Positions 47,412-55,559 of a stretch of 64,000 nucleotides of DNA are shown here, one piece after another. The position numbers and the translations under genes are program-made. The stretch's first letter is position 1, and the number at the start of each line of letters is the position of its first letter. The DNA is taken from assembly GCA_018818785.1 (NCBI GenBank), contig JAHIRF010000005.1:124001-188000 (forward strand), in the 5' to 3' direction. The notes under the pieces were generated by a model, which made no database searches, was not told where the DNA came from, and worked only from the letters and a program-made list of their open reading frames with translations. Source of the DNA: Thermoplasmatota archaeon (GTDB taxonomy: Archaea > Thermoplasmatota > Thermoplasmata > UBA10834).

Positions 47412-48479
47412 CTAGTACATGTTCAAGTATCGCTTGAGCGCGGCAAGCGCTACGACCGTTATCCATTGGTCTTTCTCGGGGTTCGGTCGCTCGGATACAT
47501 GCCAGAAACCTTCCTTCGTCCTTGCAGCCAGAAGCCATCGTATGGGCTTCTCCATTCGCGGGTCCTCCGGGCCATATCCGTTCCATGTTAGGATGTCCAG
47601 GGCCGACAGTCCGCTCCCGAGGTATGTCGGATACTTGAATCTGGTCCAATTCTTCTCGGATTGGTAGAACGATGCGTGATAATTGCGTTTGAAGAACCGG
47701 TCGAGTATGAAGTCGATACCTCTGCGCACAGCCGCTGATTTGTGAAGGAGTTTGTGGTATGTGAGTCCCCTGATGGCCATGACCGTGCTCCAGATGCAGC
47801 TGGGTATGTCGTCATAGTCCTTCGGATCATATGCCGGCGCATCCTCACTTTCGACAAGGTCCATGAACCCACGTTTCTTCAAGCATCTATATTTCGGCCG
47901 ATACCACATATCTTGGATGTATGGGATATTCCACCCACCATCCTGCCTCTGCATGCTCAGGATCCATCGAATCAGTCTCTGGGTCCTTGGATCGTCAAAC
48001 AGGCCGAATTGTTGCATGTTCCTAACTGCGAAACCGTTGTAATACGGGAGCGGGAAGGCATTGGTCCACGGTCCAGAAATATATCCTTCCTTGGTCTGCC
48101 ATCCGAAGACCTTCTCAAACGATGCTCGGACATGCCCCTCATCGATGTTGGTTATGTAATCTCCGAGGGTGTATTGGTTTCTAAGGATTGTCACATATGT
48201 CCATCCGATGGGAGGTCCTGGCCCCCTCTCCTCCTCAAATCGTTTCTGTCTTGATATCGGCCATGTGCCGTCCGCGCTCTGTTTGCTCAGGAGACGCAGC
48301 TTCGCAGGATATTCAGCGCACTCTCTGTTCGTCTGCTTCATCATGGAGTCCTCATCCCCCTTCTCCATGATGACCCTTAGAAGCCAGTGTTTGACCGGAG
48401 GAGAAGATATCTGAAGCAGCTTCCTCGAAGAGTCTTCGACAACTTTGTTGATTTCAGCGCGCATCTTCGAATCCACCAA
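47412..48479 (-). CDS. Squalene-cyclase/prenyltransferase-repeat protein, copy 1
   Basis: A 355-residue protein made of alpha-alpha toroid repeats. SADGTWPISRQKR, QRQDGGWNIPYIQD and RTKEGFWHVSERPNPEKDQWIT correspond to the QW-like repeats of terpene cyclases and protein prenyltransferases. A DXDD catalytic motif is not evident, so it may bind rather than cyclise a substrate. There is no signal peptide. It is 57 bases downstream of a close paralogue. Confidence 0.7.
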   Translation of the reverse strand: MVDSKMRAEINKVVEDSSRKLLQISSPPVKHWLLRVIMEKGDEDSMMKQTNRECAEYPAKLRLLSKQSADGTWPISRQKRFEEERGPGPPIGWTYVTILRNQYTLGDYITNIDEGHVRASFEKVFGWQTKEGYISGPWTNAFPLPYYNGFAVRNMQQFGLFDDPRTQRLIRWILSMQRQDGGWNIPYIQDMWYRPKYRCLKKRGFMDLVESEDAPAYDPKDYDDIPSCIWSTVMAIRGLTYHKLLHKSAAVRRGIDFILDRFFKRNYHASFYQSEKNWTRFKYPTYLGSGLSALDILTWNGYGPEDPRMEKPIRWLLAARTKEGFWHVSERPNPEKDQWITVVALAALKRYLNMY

Positions 48480-48536
48480 TGCATCGTGTGATTTGAAAGG
48501 TTTTGGATCAGCACGAATTCTGCACGTCGCGCATGA

Positions 48537-49592
48537 TCAATACATGTCTGCGTATCGAGAGAGTGTACTGATGGCTATCTCCGTTATCCACTGATTCTTC
48601 TCGGGATCCGGCCTCTCGGACCTGTACCAGAATCCATCCTTAGACCTCATCTTCAGAAGCCATCTCACTGCCTTTTCCATGCGCTCATCCTCTGGACCGT
48701 ATCCTAATATGGCCAGGATTTCTAGAGCCGAGAGCCCGCTGCCGAGATATGTTGGGTACTTCAATGTCGTCCAGTTCGTCTCAGACTGCAGTAATGTCGA
48801 GTGATAGTTCCTCTTGAAGAAGCCATCCATGAGAAAATCGGCGCCTCTCAGGACCGCCCTCCTCTTCATCATGTCTGGGTTCCAGACGGCCCCTCTTATG
48901 ACGGCGAGTGTGCTCCACAGGCAGCTTGGAATATGTCTGTACTCATCGGGGTCGTAAGATGGCCGGTCCTCGCTCTCAACCAGTTTCATAAAATTCTTCA
49001 TCTTCATGTGGACATACTCTGGTCGGTAGCGCACATCCTGCAGATACGGAATGTTCCATCCACCATCATGCCGTTGCATGCTCAACAGCCATTTCATGAG
49101 CTTGTCCACTCTCGGGTCGTCCCGCAATCCGAACTCAAGAGAGTTCCTAAGTGCCAATCCGTTGTAGTGCGGTATCGGAAATGCGTCAGTGGTTGGGCCA
49201 GGAATGTACCCTTCCTTGACCTGCCAGCCAAGCATCTTCTCGAAAGAAGCTCGCACATTACCCTCGTCGATCTTGGCAACATACTCCCCGAGCATCAACT
49301 GGTTCCTCAACATGGTGGTGTATGTCCACCCGATTGGCGGCCCAGGCCCGCGCTCCTCCTCCATCCTCCTCAATCTCGATATCGGCCATGTGCCGTCTTC
49401 ACGCAGCGAATCGAGTAGATGCAGTCTAGGAGGGTATGTCTCACATTCTTTGATTGTCTGCTTGAGGACTGGGTCGTCAGAGTCCTTCTTCATCACGTCG
49501 GAAAGGAGCCAAAATCTCACCGGAGGAATCGATATCTGAAGGAGCTTCCTTGCAGACTCGTCCACCGTTCTTCGAATCTCTGTCAACATCAC
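48537..49592 (-). CDS. Squalene-cyclase/prenyltransferase-repeat protein, copy 2
   Basis: A 351-residue paralogue of the adjacent gene, aligned along its entire length: SRKLLQIS.PPV..WLL near the start, EERGPGPPIGWTY, QRHDGGWNIPYLQD, KYPTYLGSGLSALEIL and DGFWYRSERPDPEKNQWITE. The conserved WNIPY and GSGLSAL segments are candidates for a shared pocket. The pair arose by tandem duplication and is probably one transcript. Confidence 0.7.
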   Translation of the reverse strand: MMLTEIRRTVDESARKLLQISIPPVRFWLLSDVMKKDSDDPVLKQTIKECETYPPRLHLLDSLREDGTWPISRLRRMEEERGPGPPIGWTYTTMLRNQLMLGEYVAKIDEGNVRASFEKMLGWQVKEGYIPGPTTDAFPIPHYNGLALRNSLEFGLRDDPRVDKLMKWLLSMQRHDGGWNIPYLQDVRYRPEYVHMKMKNFMKLVESEDRPSYDPDEYRHIPSCLWSTLAVIRGAVWNPDMMKRRAVLRGADFLMDGFFKRNYHSTLLQSETNWTTLKYPTYLGSGLSALEILAILGYGPEDERMEKAVRWLLKMRSKDGFWYRSERPDPEKNQWITEIAISTLSRYADMY

Positions 49593-49678
49593 TGTGCCGG
49601 GAGGTCAATGTCTTTGTAGGAAATCTCTTTTTCGTAGATCGAGTCCGACGCAGTGATTTTCCTAATTCAGCTCCACGA

Positions 49679-49975
49679 TCATGATTGAAGTCCACATTCC
49701 ACCGCAAACTTGAAGCCCTTCCCCTCTTCTTCTTGAACCTTCTTGTAGAAGTCGCAATTCATGCATACGATCACCTTGGGCACGAACGATCCCGTGGGTT
49801 CTCCTCCACAGAGAGTGCCGGCGACCGCCCAGCATATCCTTCCACCATTCTTCCCATGGTTCATTCCATCCGATCGAGAGTACGTGCACGCTGGACATAC
49901 TCCGCGTTCGGATACCTTGGCTCCTCCAGGGAATCGCTGGCAATCTTTGAACTCCCAACAGTTCTGCACTCCCAT
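49679..49975 (-). CDS. Cys-rich protein with two-CW-type motifs
   Basis: A 98-residue protein beginning QNCWEFKDCQRFPGG, with CPAC, RICWAVAGTLCGG and CMNCDFYKKVQEEE. Two C-W pairs with surrounding cysteines recall the small two-CW family, often found near redox or signalling proteins. Start ATG 49975 follows GGTGAGG. The frame remains open upstream but without plausible coding. Confidence 0.65.
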   Translation of the reverse strand: MGVQNCWEFKDCQRFPGGAKVSERGVCPACTYSRSDGMNHGKNGGRICWAVAGTLCGGEPTGSFVPKVIVCMNCDFYKKVQEEEGKGFKFAVECGLQS

Positions 49976-50113
49976 TTCCTCACCACTCCCAAACGTGCTT
50001 CGGATAGAGCACGGTCCGGAGCATGGAATGACGGTACATTTCTGATAAGTCTTGCCATGAATCGGTCTGGAATGCGAAAGCATTGATACGCCATCTGAGA
50101 GCCATAGAACGGC

Positions 50114-50476
50114 ATGCCGAGTTATCCCAACAAGACTATCAAGAAGGAGCTCGGGAGTTTCAAGCGCAAGGGTGATATGCCTTCGGGCATCAAGCAGTAC
50201 ACGCTTCACAAGATCTTGCCTAGCATCCGCGCAGAGAAGTCGAATGACAAGAATGAAAGACTTCACGGCACGGAGAAATCGAGAACCAAGATCATGAGGG
50301 CATTCGACCACGAAGCGGGAGCGTCTGCTTTGATGGACGGATGGAGGGTTCATTACGATATGATTCGGACTCATCAAACGCTCGTCATGACACCAGCCGA
50401 AGCCGCTGATATTCCGTCATTGCCAGGCTTCAAGTGGTATGAACTAATAAAGCTGGCTAGCAGGCAAAGCTCTTGA
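50114..50476 (+). pseudogene. Remnant of an IS transposase (C-terminal part)
   Basis: The last 70 residues (NERLHGTEKSRTKIMRAF, ALMDGWRVHYDMIRTHQTLVMTPAEAADI) align with the end of the transposase at 53734-54669 (IERFHNTLKDRVKILRGF, LDGFVIQYNFLRRHTSLKGMTPAERAGI). The catalytic domain and zinc ribbon are absent, so this is a decayed copy of a related IS. A degenerate inverted motif TAGTGCGATTCAATAGTG at about 50514-50531 may be the relic of its right end. Confidence 0.7.
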
Positions 50477-50551
50477 ATATCAGAAAATGAAATTTAGAGG
50501 CAAAAATCATATATAGTGCGATTCAATAGTGGGTAACATAAAATCCCCAGT

Positions 50552-51262
50552 ATGACCCTTCTCTTCACGAAAAGGGGAATGCTGGGTTCCACTTCTTCAA
50601 TCATAATCTCCTGGAGGAATGATAAATCGGACGCTATCATATTCATTGATGGAAACAATTTCTATCACAACTCACGATCAATGGGAATTAAGCCTGGGAG
50701 CATAGATTTCGATAAGCTCATCAATTTCATCTGTTTAGAGTTCAAATGCAATAGAAAGCAAGTTCGTTACTACAATTCTGAACCAGATATTTCGGATGGA
50801 ACGAAGAAATATTACGGTGCTCAGAAATTCTTCAGCGAACTAAAAAAGCTCGGTTTTATCGTTCAGACGAGAAAACTCCAGAAGCAATCAAACGAAAAAG
50901 AGATCAATGCAAGGATTAAGGTCATTGATGACGAGGAATATTGTCCTATATGCAGACCACTTGTTGAGAATGCATGTATTCAATGCGTGGGTCGATTCAG
51001 CAAAAAGGAAAAGGGCATTGATGTTTGGATAGCCATTGATATGCTAAATCTTTGTCTGTTGCGTAATGAATGCGATATGTGTATATTAGTGTCGGGTGAT
51101 GGTGATTTTGTTCCCGCCCTGGATATTATCAAGGGATCTGGCAAGGAGGTTGCATCCACATCCGTATACCATGGATATTCGAATCTCCTGAGAGAGAAAC
51201 ATAGATTCAAGACAATAACAGAACAGGAACTCGAAGGACTCTTGAAACAAGATCGTTTTTGA
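50552..51262 (+). CDS. NYN-domain (PIN-like nuclease) protein
   Basis: A 236-residue protein with DAIIFIDGNNFYHNSR (about 26-41), the first acidic site of the NYN fold, a Cys-rich insertion (CPICRPLVENACIQC) that could bind zinc, KGIDVWIAIDMLN, and CILVSGDGDFVPALDII, containing the conserved SGDGDF. NYN proteins cleave RNA and sometimes act as toxins. AT-rich and low in the local codon style, it may be acquired. It borders the left end of the mobile island. Confidence 0.82.
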   Translation: MTLLFTKRGMLGSTSSIIISWRNDKSDAIIFIDGNNFYHNSRSMGIKPGSIDFDKLINFICLEFKCNRKQVRYYNSEPDISDGTKKYYGAQKFFSELKKLGFIVQTRKLQKQSNEKEINARIKVIDDEEYCPICRPLVENACIQCVGRFSKKEKGIDVWIAIDMLNLCLLRNECDMCILVSGDGDFVPALDIIKGSGKEVASTSVYHGYSNLLREKHRFKTITEQELEGLLKQDRF

Positions 51263-51344
51263 CTAATGCACTCAGACTCGCCACCATCCGAAGATTTACA
51301 GCGGAAAACGTCAGACGGAAACCACCCGTTAATTAGACAGAACC

Positions 51345-51353
51345 GAGACCAAG
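51345..51353. repeat. Left 9-base direct repeat (target-site duplication)
   Basis: GAGACCAAG lies flush against the left terminal inverted repeat and is repeated flush against the right one at 61249-61257. This is the signature expected of transposition. IS6-type elements usually make 8-base duplications; the ninth base may be real or a coincidence. Confidence 0.8.
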
Positions 51354-51372
51354 GGCATTGTTGCATTAAGTA
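51354..51372 (+). repeat. Left terminal inverted repeat of the island
   Basis: GGCATTGTTGCATTAAGTA, identical over 19 bases to the complement of the right end. GTCTCCGAAATG at 51386-51397 and TCTGACGATT at 51402-51411 recur in inverted form near the right end and may be additional transposase contacts. Confidence 0.8.
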
Positions 51373-51459
51373 TGATTCAGTAGATGTCTCCGAAATGCTT
51401 GTCTGACGATTCATATGGCCAGTCGTCGGAATATTGTGAGCCCTCATCATGTCACATTC

Positions 51460-52062
51460 TCATTTCAGAGGAACTAGTAGCCACCGATCATGATTAAGGA
51501 AGGGCACGAAGATGTTGCCACCGCTGTCTCTGTTGGCCAAATACGTATGAATCCCGATTTGGTTCAAGGACAGATGCATGAATCGTTCTATGTAGAATTC
51601 CCAGGGTCTCTCCGATGTCGTCCTTGGTTCCTTTTCCAGGAGCTTTAGGGCGGTCTCAGAGCAGTCTTGCAGGTATTTCATGAAGATTGGCCAACCTTCT
51701 TGTCCAAATCCATCTCCCTTTTCTTTGCTGCCCTCTTCTCCAGTATAATCATCACCCGGTTTTCCATGTGCTCCGAAATGTGGTGACGGATCGCTGATGC
51801 CCTTCAATCTTTCTTCGAGCTCGATTCTGATTTCTGCAATATCTGAATCGACCCCATAAAACCTCAATCTGATCTCTGGAGTTTTCGGTTCCAAGACTGG
51901 GCATTCTTCTCTTAGAAAATGCCATCTCATGTCCTGCCTACGCTCTTGCGCACGTTCCTTTACCTCATTCACATAGTTTTTCACAAAGCCAAGCAGGACT
52001 CTATCGAAATCCCCCGCATTTCTCAGATGGATATTTACCTCAACCCACTTGTATTCACTCAT
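51460..52062 (-). CDS. Stand-alone SpaB-C-like (lantibiotic/thiopeptide dehydratase C-terminal) protein
   Basis: A 200-residue protein. YKWVEVNIHLRNAGDFDRVLLGFVKNYV, MRWHFLREE, EIRLRFYG and MHLSLNQIGI follow the layout of the thiopeptide-type domain (W-x-x-x-x-L..., dRWfFiRy, pHlRLRf, HLxLNRLG) found at the end of lantibiotic dehydratases, where it acts as the elimination domain. I see no partner glutamylation domain or precursor peptide. Start ATG 52062 follows AGGTGG. It lies 79 bases downstream of the toxin gene and may share its transcript. The identification is by pattern only. Confidence 0.45.
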   Translation of the reverse strand: MSEYKWVEVNIHLRNAGDFDRVLLGFVKNYVNEVKERAQERRQDMRWHFLREECPVLEPKTPEIRLRFYGVDSDIAEIRIELEERLKGISDPSPHFGAHGKPGDDYTGEEGSKEKGDGFGQEGWPIFMKYLQDCSETALKLLEKEPRTTSERPWEFYIERFMHLSLNQIGIHTYLANRDSGGNIFVPFLNHDRWLLVPLK

Positions 52063-52141
52063 TTGAACCACCTACGGTCATGAATGCGTCTGCTGATAGA
52101 TTATCATTCTTATCTGGGCCAGTCAAATCTGAACGCGGCAC

Positions 52142-52519
52142 TCAACATTCTTCAGGCCAAGGTGTCGATGTTATTCCCTGCATCTTGCGCATTTCCTTAT
52201 GGTTCCCAACCCACCAGCAAATTATCGTATTCTTGGGAACCTCATTGCAGGGGCATCTATGCTTGGTCTGATGAATAGTCCCTATGCATTCCCAGCAGAG
52301 AGTCACGATTATTCGGAGGTCTTTTAGGACCTTTATCTCCCTATCGCCAGCCAGGCCCGCAGTGAGTGGGTAAGTGAAGTGTTTTGGATTCTCAAGAACC
52401 TTCTTCAATTTCTTCTCGATAGCGCTACGCGCTATGGGGTCACCAATACATTTGAGACATTCCTTGAATTTTGGATGAAAAAGAAAAGATGGTGGTTCAT
52501 TCGGACTCAAAGACTTCAC
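52142..52519 (-). CDS. RelE/ParE-superfamily toxin-like protein
   Basis: A 125-residue protein. HPKFKECLKCIGDPIARSAIEKKLKKVLENPKHFTYPLTAGLAGDREIKVLKDLRIIVTLCWECIGTIH resembles the RelE core: two N-terminal helices, a P-L-x-x-x-L-x-G-x-R-x-x-x-V segment, and a strand with R-I-I. It has an unusual Cys-rich C-terminus (HRCPCNE, ICWWVGNHKEM). Start is GTG 52519, overlapping the antitoxin gene by 23 bases. The RelE fold acts on ribosome-bound mRNA; activity here is inferred. Confidence 0.6.
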   Translation of the reverse strand: MKSLSPNEPPSFLFHPKFKECLKCIGDPIARSAIEKKLKKVLENPKHFTYPLTAGLAGDREIKVLKDLRIIVTLCWECIGTIHQTKHRCPCNEVPKNTIICWWVGNHKEMRKMQGITSTPWPEEC

Positions 52520-53183
52520 TCCATGTCAGGAGTTCCTTTGCCTTAAATGGTGTCTCCAGCGTTTCTCTGATCTCTGGGTATCTGTATGAGAACATGAGAT
52601 CCAGAGTTCGTATCCATTCTTTAGGAATCTCAAATTCGTAACTGACATCCCGCAGCTTGATCGGATTGAGCAATGGGGTACCATCTGGTATGTCGTCTAT
52701 CTTTGCCGTCGAGTCTCTATAGGGAACTTGGCATCTGTGACTCAGATCCCTCAATTCCCTACCAGTATACTCTCCAAGATGGTGAATCCAACCACTTAGA
52801 TGGTCGATTATTGGGGCGTTCTCTCCCGAATCAATGAACTCAGACATCTGGGAGACAAGCTCTTTCCCTTCCTTTGTTATCGCCTCGATAGCTTTGTTCT
52901 GACCTTTTAACTCTACGAATCCAATCTGGTTAAAGAGGTCAAGGTCCTTGACAATCTCAGCACTCATCGGTCCATGTGTCCATTTAAAGAATTGGTAATT
53001 GATTCCTTTTATCCGCTTTACCTGAGCATCGTACTGATTGAAAAACGCGGTCTTCTGAATTTTCCATTTATCCAAAGTGCCATATTCAGAAAGCCCATTC
53101 ATTGTGTACAATAACAGCACTTTGTTTATAATCTCATCAACCTCTGCGAGGTCGTCCATCTCACCCTGCTCGACGCTTATCAT
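52497..53183 (-). CDS. Panacea/SocA-like (DUF4065) antitoxin domain protein
   Basis: A 228-residue protein. DKWKIQKTAFFNQYDAQVKRIKGINYQFFKWTHGPMSAEIVKDLDLFNQIGFVEL matches the Panacea pattern, in which a KLQKLLYF-like helix is followed by a Y-x-x-GP-x-S segment and a strand. Panacea proteins neutralise diverse toxins encoded next to them. It is upstream of the toxin with a 23-base overlap, as in a type II module. A TATA-like CATATTATAC lies near 53250. Confidence 0.7.
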   Translation of the reverse strand: MISVEQGEMDDLAEVDEIINKVLLLYTMNGLSEYGTLDKWKIQKTAFFNQYDAQVKRIKGINYQFFKWTHGPMSAEIVKDLDLFNQIGFVELKGQNKAIEAITKEGKELVSQMSEFIDSGENAPIIDHLSGWIHHLGEYTGRELRDLSHRCQVPYRDSTAKIDDIPDGTPLLNPIKLRDVSYEFEIPKEWIRTLDLMFSYRYPEIRETLETPFKAKELLTWSEVFESE

Positions 53184-53527
53184 TCCTATCCGTCCAAACG
53201 ACTATCTATTCCATCAAATTCTCACTTTCACGGGTGCCAATGTTAGCTAGTATAATATGATTTTGATATGTCATTCAGCGATATTAAGCTTGCCGACTGA
53301 CGCATTCATAATGATTTCATACCGGGATTTTTTGTATGCTGGCTAACAAATTCTAGAAATGAGAACGCGGCTCAAATCATTCGATAGACTGAAACGACTT
53401 GTTTTCGACGACCCCACACTTCAGCTCGGGCTAGAGGATTTCGGCCTGGCTGGGGATAGCTACTTATACAACACGCACCAATTAGGGTATATTGAGGGTG
53501 CAAATAACCCCTCTTGGATGGGACGGT
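53184..53527. other. Intergenic region upstream of the antitoxin and the IS
   Basis: This 344-base gap holds the antitoxin promoter (TATTATAC near 53250, minus strand) and a plus-strand TATA-like ACTTATACAA near 53461-53470, upstream of the small IS-associated gene. GTTAGC (about 53240) and GCTAAC (about 53342) form a loose inverted pair. Frames open here lack coding character. I could not find the left end of the internal IS. Confidence 0.4.
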
Positions 53528-53662
53528 ATGGAAGTAACGATACCCGATGCCGACATAGTGATCGAGGCCGGAGTAACGGAAGATGGCCGGATATACGGCC
53601 TCAAGAAGTACGCTGGCCGTACGGTCAAGATTGTCGTGCTAGAGGAGAAACGGAAGAAGTAA
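53528..53662 (+). CDS. Small DUF2080-like transposase-associated protein
   Basis: A 44-residue frame encodes MEVTIPDADIVIEAGV, then GRIYGLKKYAGRTVKIVVLE and a basic tail. The G-R-x-Y-x-x-K-x-x-G-x-x-V-x-V-V-L-x-E pattern resembles DUF2080 proteins, usually encoded just upstream of archaeal transposases. Their role is unknown; an AbrB-like DNA-binding fold is plausible. A GC-rich hairpin separates it from the transposase. Confidence 0.55.
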   Translation: MEVTIPDADIVIEAGVTEDGRIYGLKKYAGRTVKIVVLEEKRKK

Positions 53663-53685
53663 ATCGACACCAAACAACAATGGGT

Positions 53686-53718
53686 GACTGGGCCGGAGGT
53701 TGCCGCCTCCGCCCAGTC
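53686..53718 (+). repeat. GC-rich hairpin between the two IS genes
   Basis: GACTGGGCcGGAGG (53686-53699) pairs with CCTCCGCCCAGTC (53706-53718) with one bulged C and a six-base loop. It could attenuate transcription or translation of the transposase, whose ribosome binding site GGGAGG (53719-53724) starts directly after the stem. Confidence 0.65.
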
Positions 53719-53733
53719 GGGAGGCCCGATACC

Positions 53734-54669
53734 TTGAATATCAGACCCCCAGAGAATCACATCAAGCTTGAACCGAATAAGACTTTCGCAGGTAGGACCG
53801 AAACTGGTCATGTAGGATGCAAGTTCTGCAAGAGCCACCAGGTCGTCAAGAATGGCAAGCGTGGCGATAAGCAGCTCTACAAGTGCAAATCATGTGGCAA
53901 GCAATTCGTAGACAATGAATGCTTTCCGAGGATGCGCACCAGTGCACGAGCAATCTCCGTCGCTCTCGAAGCCTATTTCGATGGTCTCTCACTCGCTAAG
54001 GTCGTCAATCTTCTGAGGCGCGTGTATGGAATCACCATAAACAGGGCGACAGTCTGGAGGTGGATTCAGAAGTACGTTCCTTTGGTCAAGAAGATGATGG
54101 GCCAGTTCACCGCCAATGCAACTAGTTCATGGCACGCAGATGAGACTGCAGTGAAGATCAAGGGAAATATCCATTGGTTCTGGGATGGCATCGATTATGA
54201 TACGCGCTTCATCGTGATGGGTTTGCTCACTCGAAGACGTTCTGTCTCTAACGCTCGCAAGTTCTTCATTGGAGCCAAGGCACAAGTGGGCGGAAAGGCT
54301 CCTGGAGTCATAGTGACTGATGGCTGTGGCTCCTATCGGAAGGGTGTCACAAAGGCGTTCTGGAGAAAGGTCCAGCTTGGAGAATGCACTCTTATCCAGA
54401 AAGCTGGGTTAAGGGCTAGGTTGGGTAAGCTCTCCAACAATGTGATCGAACGATTCCACAACACCCTCAAAGACCGTGTCAAGATTCTAAGAGGATTCGG
54501 GAGTCGAGGTGGCGCATCAACTGCCCTTGACGGATTCGTGATTCAGTATAACTTTCTTCGAAGGCATACCTCATTGAAAGGTATGACTCCTGCAGAAAGG
54601 GCTGGAATCAGACTACCGACCGTGATGGGATGGGGCGACCTCATACAGTGGTCTCTGAAGCGTTCATAG
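53734..54669 (+). CDS. tnp: DDE transposase with N-terminal zinc ribbon (IS6/IS240-like)
   Basis: A 311-residue transposase. CKFCKSHQVVKNGKRGDKQLYKCKSCGKQF (about 29-58) is a zinc ribbon; a helix-turn-helix follows (SLAKVVNLLRRVYGITINRATVWRWI). The DDE triad is readable as WHADETAVKIKG, IVTDGCGSYRKG and NNVIERFHNTLKDR. The C-terminus ends in RHTSLKGMTPAERAGI. I place the start at TTG 53734 behind GGGAGG, because upstream codons cover the hairpin and the small gene in other frames. No frameshift or stop is seen, so it may be active. Confidence 0.85.
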   Translation: MNIRPPENHIKLEPNKTFAGRTETGHVGCKFCKSHQVVKNGKRGDKQLYKCKSCGKQFVDNECFPRMRTSARAISVALEAYFDGLSLAKVVNLLRRVYGITINRATVWRWIQKYVPLVKKMMGQFTANATSSWHADETAVKIKGNIHWFWDGIDYDTRFIVMGLLTRRRSVSNARKFFIGAKAQVGGKAPGVIVTDGCGSYRKGVTKAFWRKVQLGECTLIQKAGLRARLGKLSNNVIERFHNTLKDRVKILRGFGSRGGASTALDGFVIQYNFLRRHTSLKGMTPAERAGIRLPTVMGWGDLIQWSLKRS

Positions 54670-54686
54670 TGCAATAGTGCAGATAC

Positions 54687-55559
54687 TCACTTAGGTTTTC
54701 TGAAATGCATCATGTTGTGATGTTGATGGTTTATTCTGTATGCATATGGGTATCCGAAAGGGAACAATGGCTTGACGGGCTGGAGCAACACAACGGTCCC
54801 TGAGAACTCGTAACCAATCTTCTCCATCATTGGCACTATGTCTGCCTGGACGCATTTCTCCTTCTTCTTCACCGTGAAGTCGCTCATTATGAGAGTGCAA
54901 TATCTACCGTTCCTAAGCCTGGAGAAGGTCTTCGACATGATGTCCGAGAGAGACTGAATGAACCCACTGTACTCATCGATATTGCCCAAGTCGTTCTTTC
55001 TGTCAGTGTAGCAGGCTACACCTTCTCTCGCCCCCATGCGATACAGTTTCCCATTGTGCTGTCGTATCCCCTTTCCATTGTTCTTGAGGATGTTATGGTA
55101 GGGCGGAGAGGTCACCACGTAGTCGACCATTGGCACATTATCGAGTTTCTTCAGGGAGTCGCCGATGATATACTCGTATTCTTCTAGATCTCTCGACCTC
55201 AGTCTCTTCTGGGCAATCTTCTTGTAGTCTGCATTTATGTCAATTCCTATTGCTTTTCGTCCTACCTGGTTGGAGGCAAGCAGTGTCGTTCCGCTCCCAG
55301 CGAACGGGTCAAGCACCGTCATCCCTTTCTTTGTGAACAACTCGACAAGTCTTTGAATATCCCTGACGAGAAATGGTGCGGGATGACTGTAGGCTTCCTT
55401 GTCGTCTGCGCAGCCAACAGATTGCCAGAAGCTGCCGGATAGTAGGAGCCAGTCACGTCCTGACAGATTGTTCAGCTTATTCCTAATATCATATTTGCCA
55501 GGCTTGTTCTCCTCCGACAGGGGCTTCCTCGGGTTCTTCTTCTCGGTTGTACTCTTCAT
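54687..55559 (-). CDS. DNA methyltransferase (N4-cytosine/N6-adenine type)
   Basis: A 290-residue enzyme. SHPAPF (about 58-63) precedes the SAM-binding motif DPFAGSGTT (84-92) and GIDINADYKKIAQKRL, then the catalytic motif TSPPY (150-154). The order, SAM motif before SPPY, is that of the gamma class. Its ATG overlaps the TGA of the large methyltransferase (ATGA, 55556-55559), so both are made together. The target site is unknown. Confidence 0.87.
   Translation of the reverse strand: MKSTTEKKNPRKPLSEENKPGKYDIRNKLNNLSGRDWLLLSGSFWQSVGCADDKEAYSHPAPFLVRDIQRLVELFTKKGMTVLDPFAGSGTTLLASNQVGRKAIGIDINADYKKIAQKRLRSRDLEEYEYIIGDSLKKLDNVPMVDYVVTSPPYHNILKNNGKGIRQHNGKLYRMGAREGVACYTDRKNDLGNIDEYSGFIQSLSDIMSKTFSRLRNGRYCTLIMSDFTVKKKEKCVQADIVPMMEKIGYEFSGTVVLLQPVKPLFPFGYPYAYRINHQHHNMMHFRKPK

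Larger units (their letters stand above)
53528..54680 (+). mobile_element. IS6-like insertion sequence inside the island (left end not located)
   Basis: It comprises the DUF2080-like gene, a hairpin and the DDE transposase. The right end is suggested by GCACTATTGCACTATGAACG read inward from 54680, which matches the IS6-type GGCACTGTTGCA core with one difference over GCACT-TTGCA. It also resembles the island ends (about 12 of 16 positions). The left coordinate here is only the first supported gene. Confidence 0.5.

Noticed and set aside
53359-53733. N-terminal extension of the transposase to ATG 53359
   Set aside because: The extension would cover a small gene in another frame and a GC hairpin, and is unlike transposases; TTG 53734 has a proper ribosome binding site.
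50470-53746. Shared 13-base CTTGAATATCAGA at the IS remnant and before the transposase
   Set aside because: A 13-base match is expected by chance many times in 64 kb and it sits in different positions relative to the two genes.
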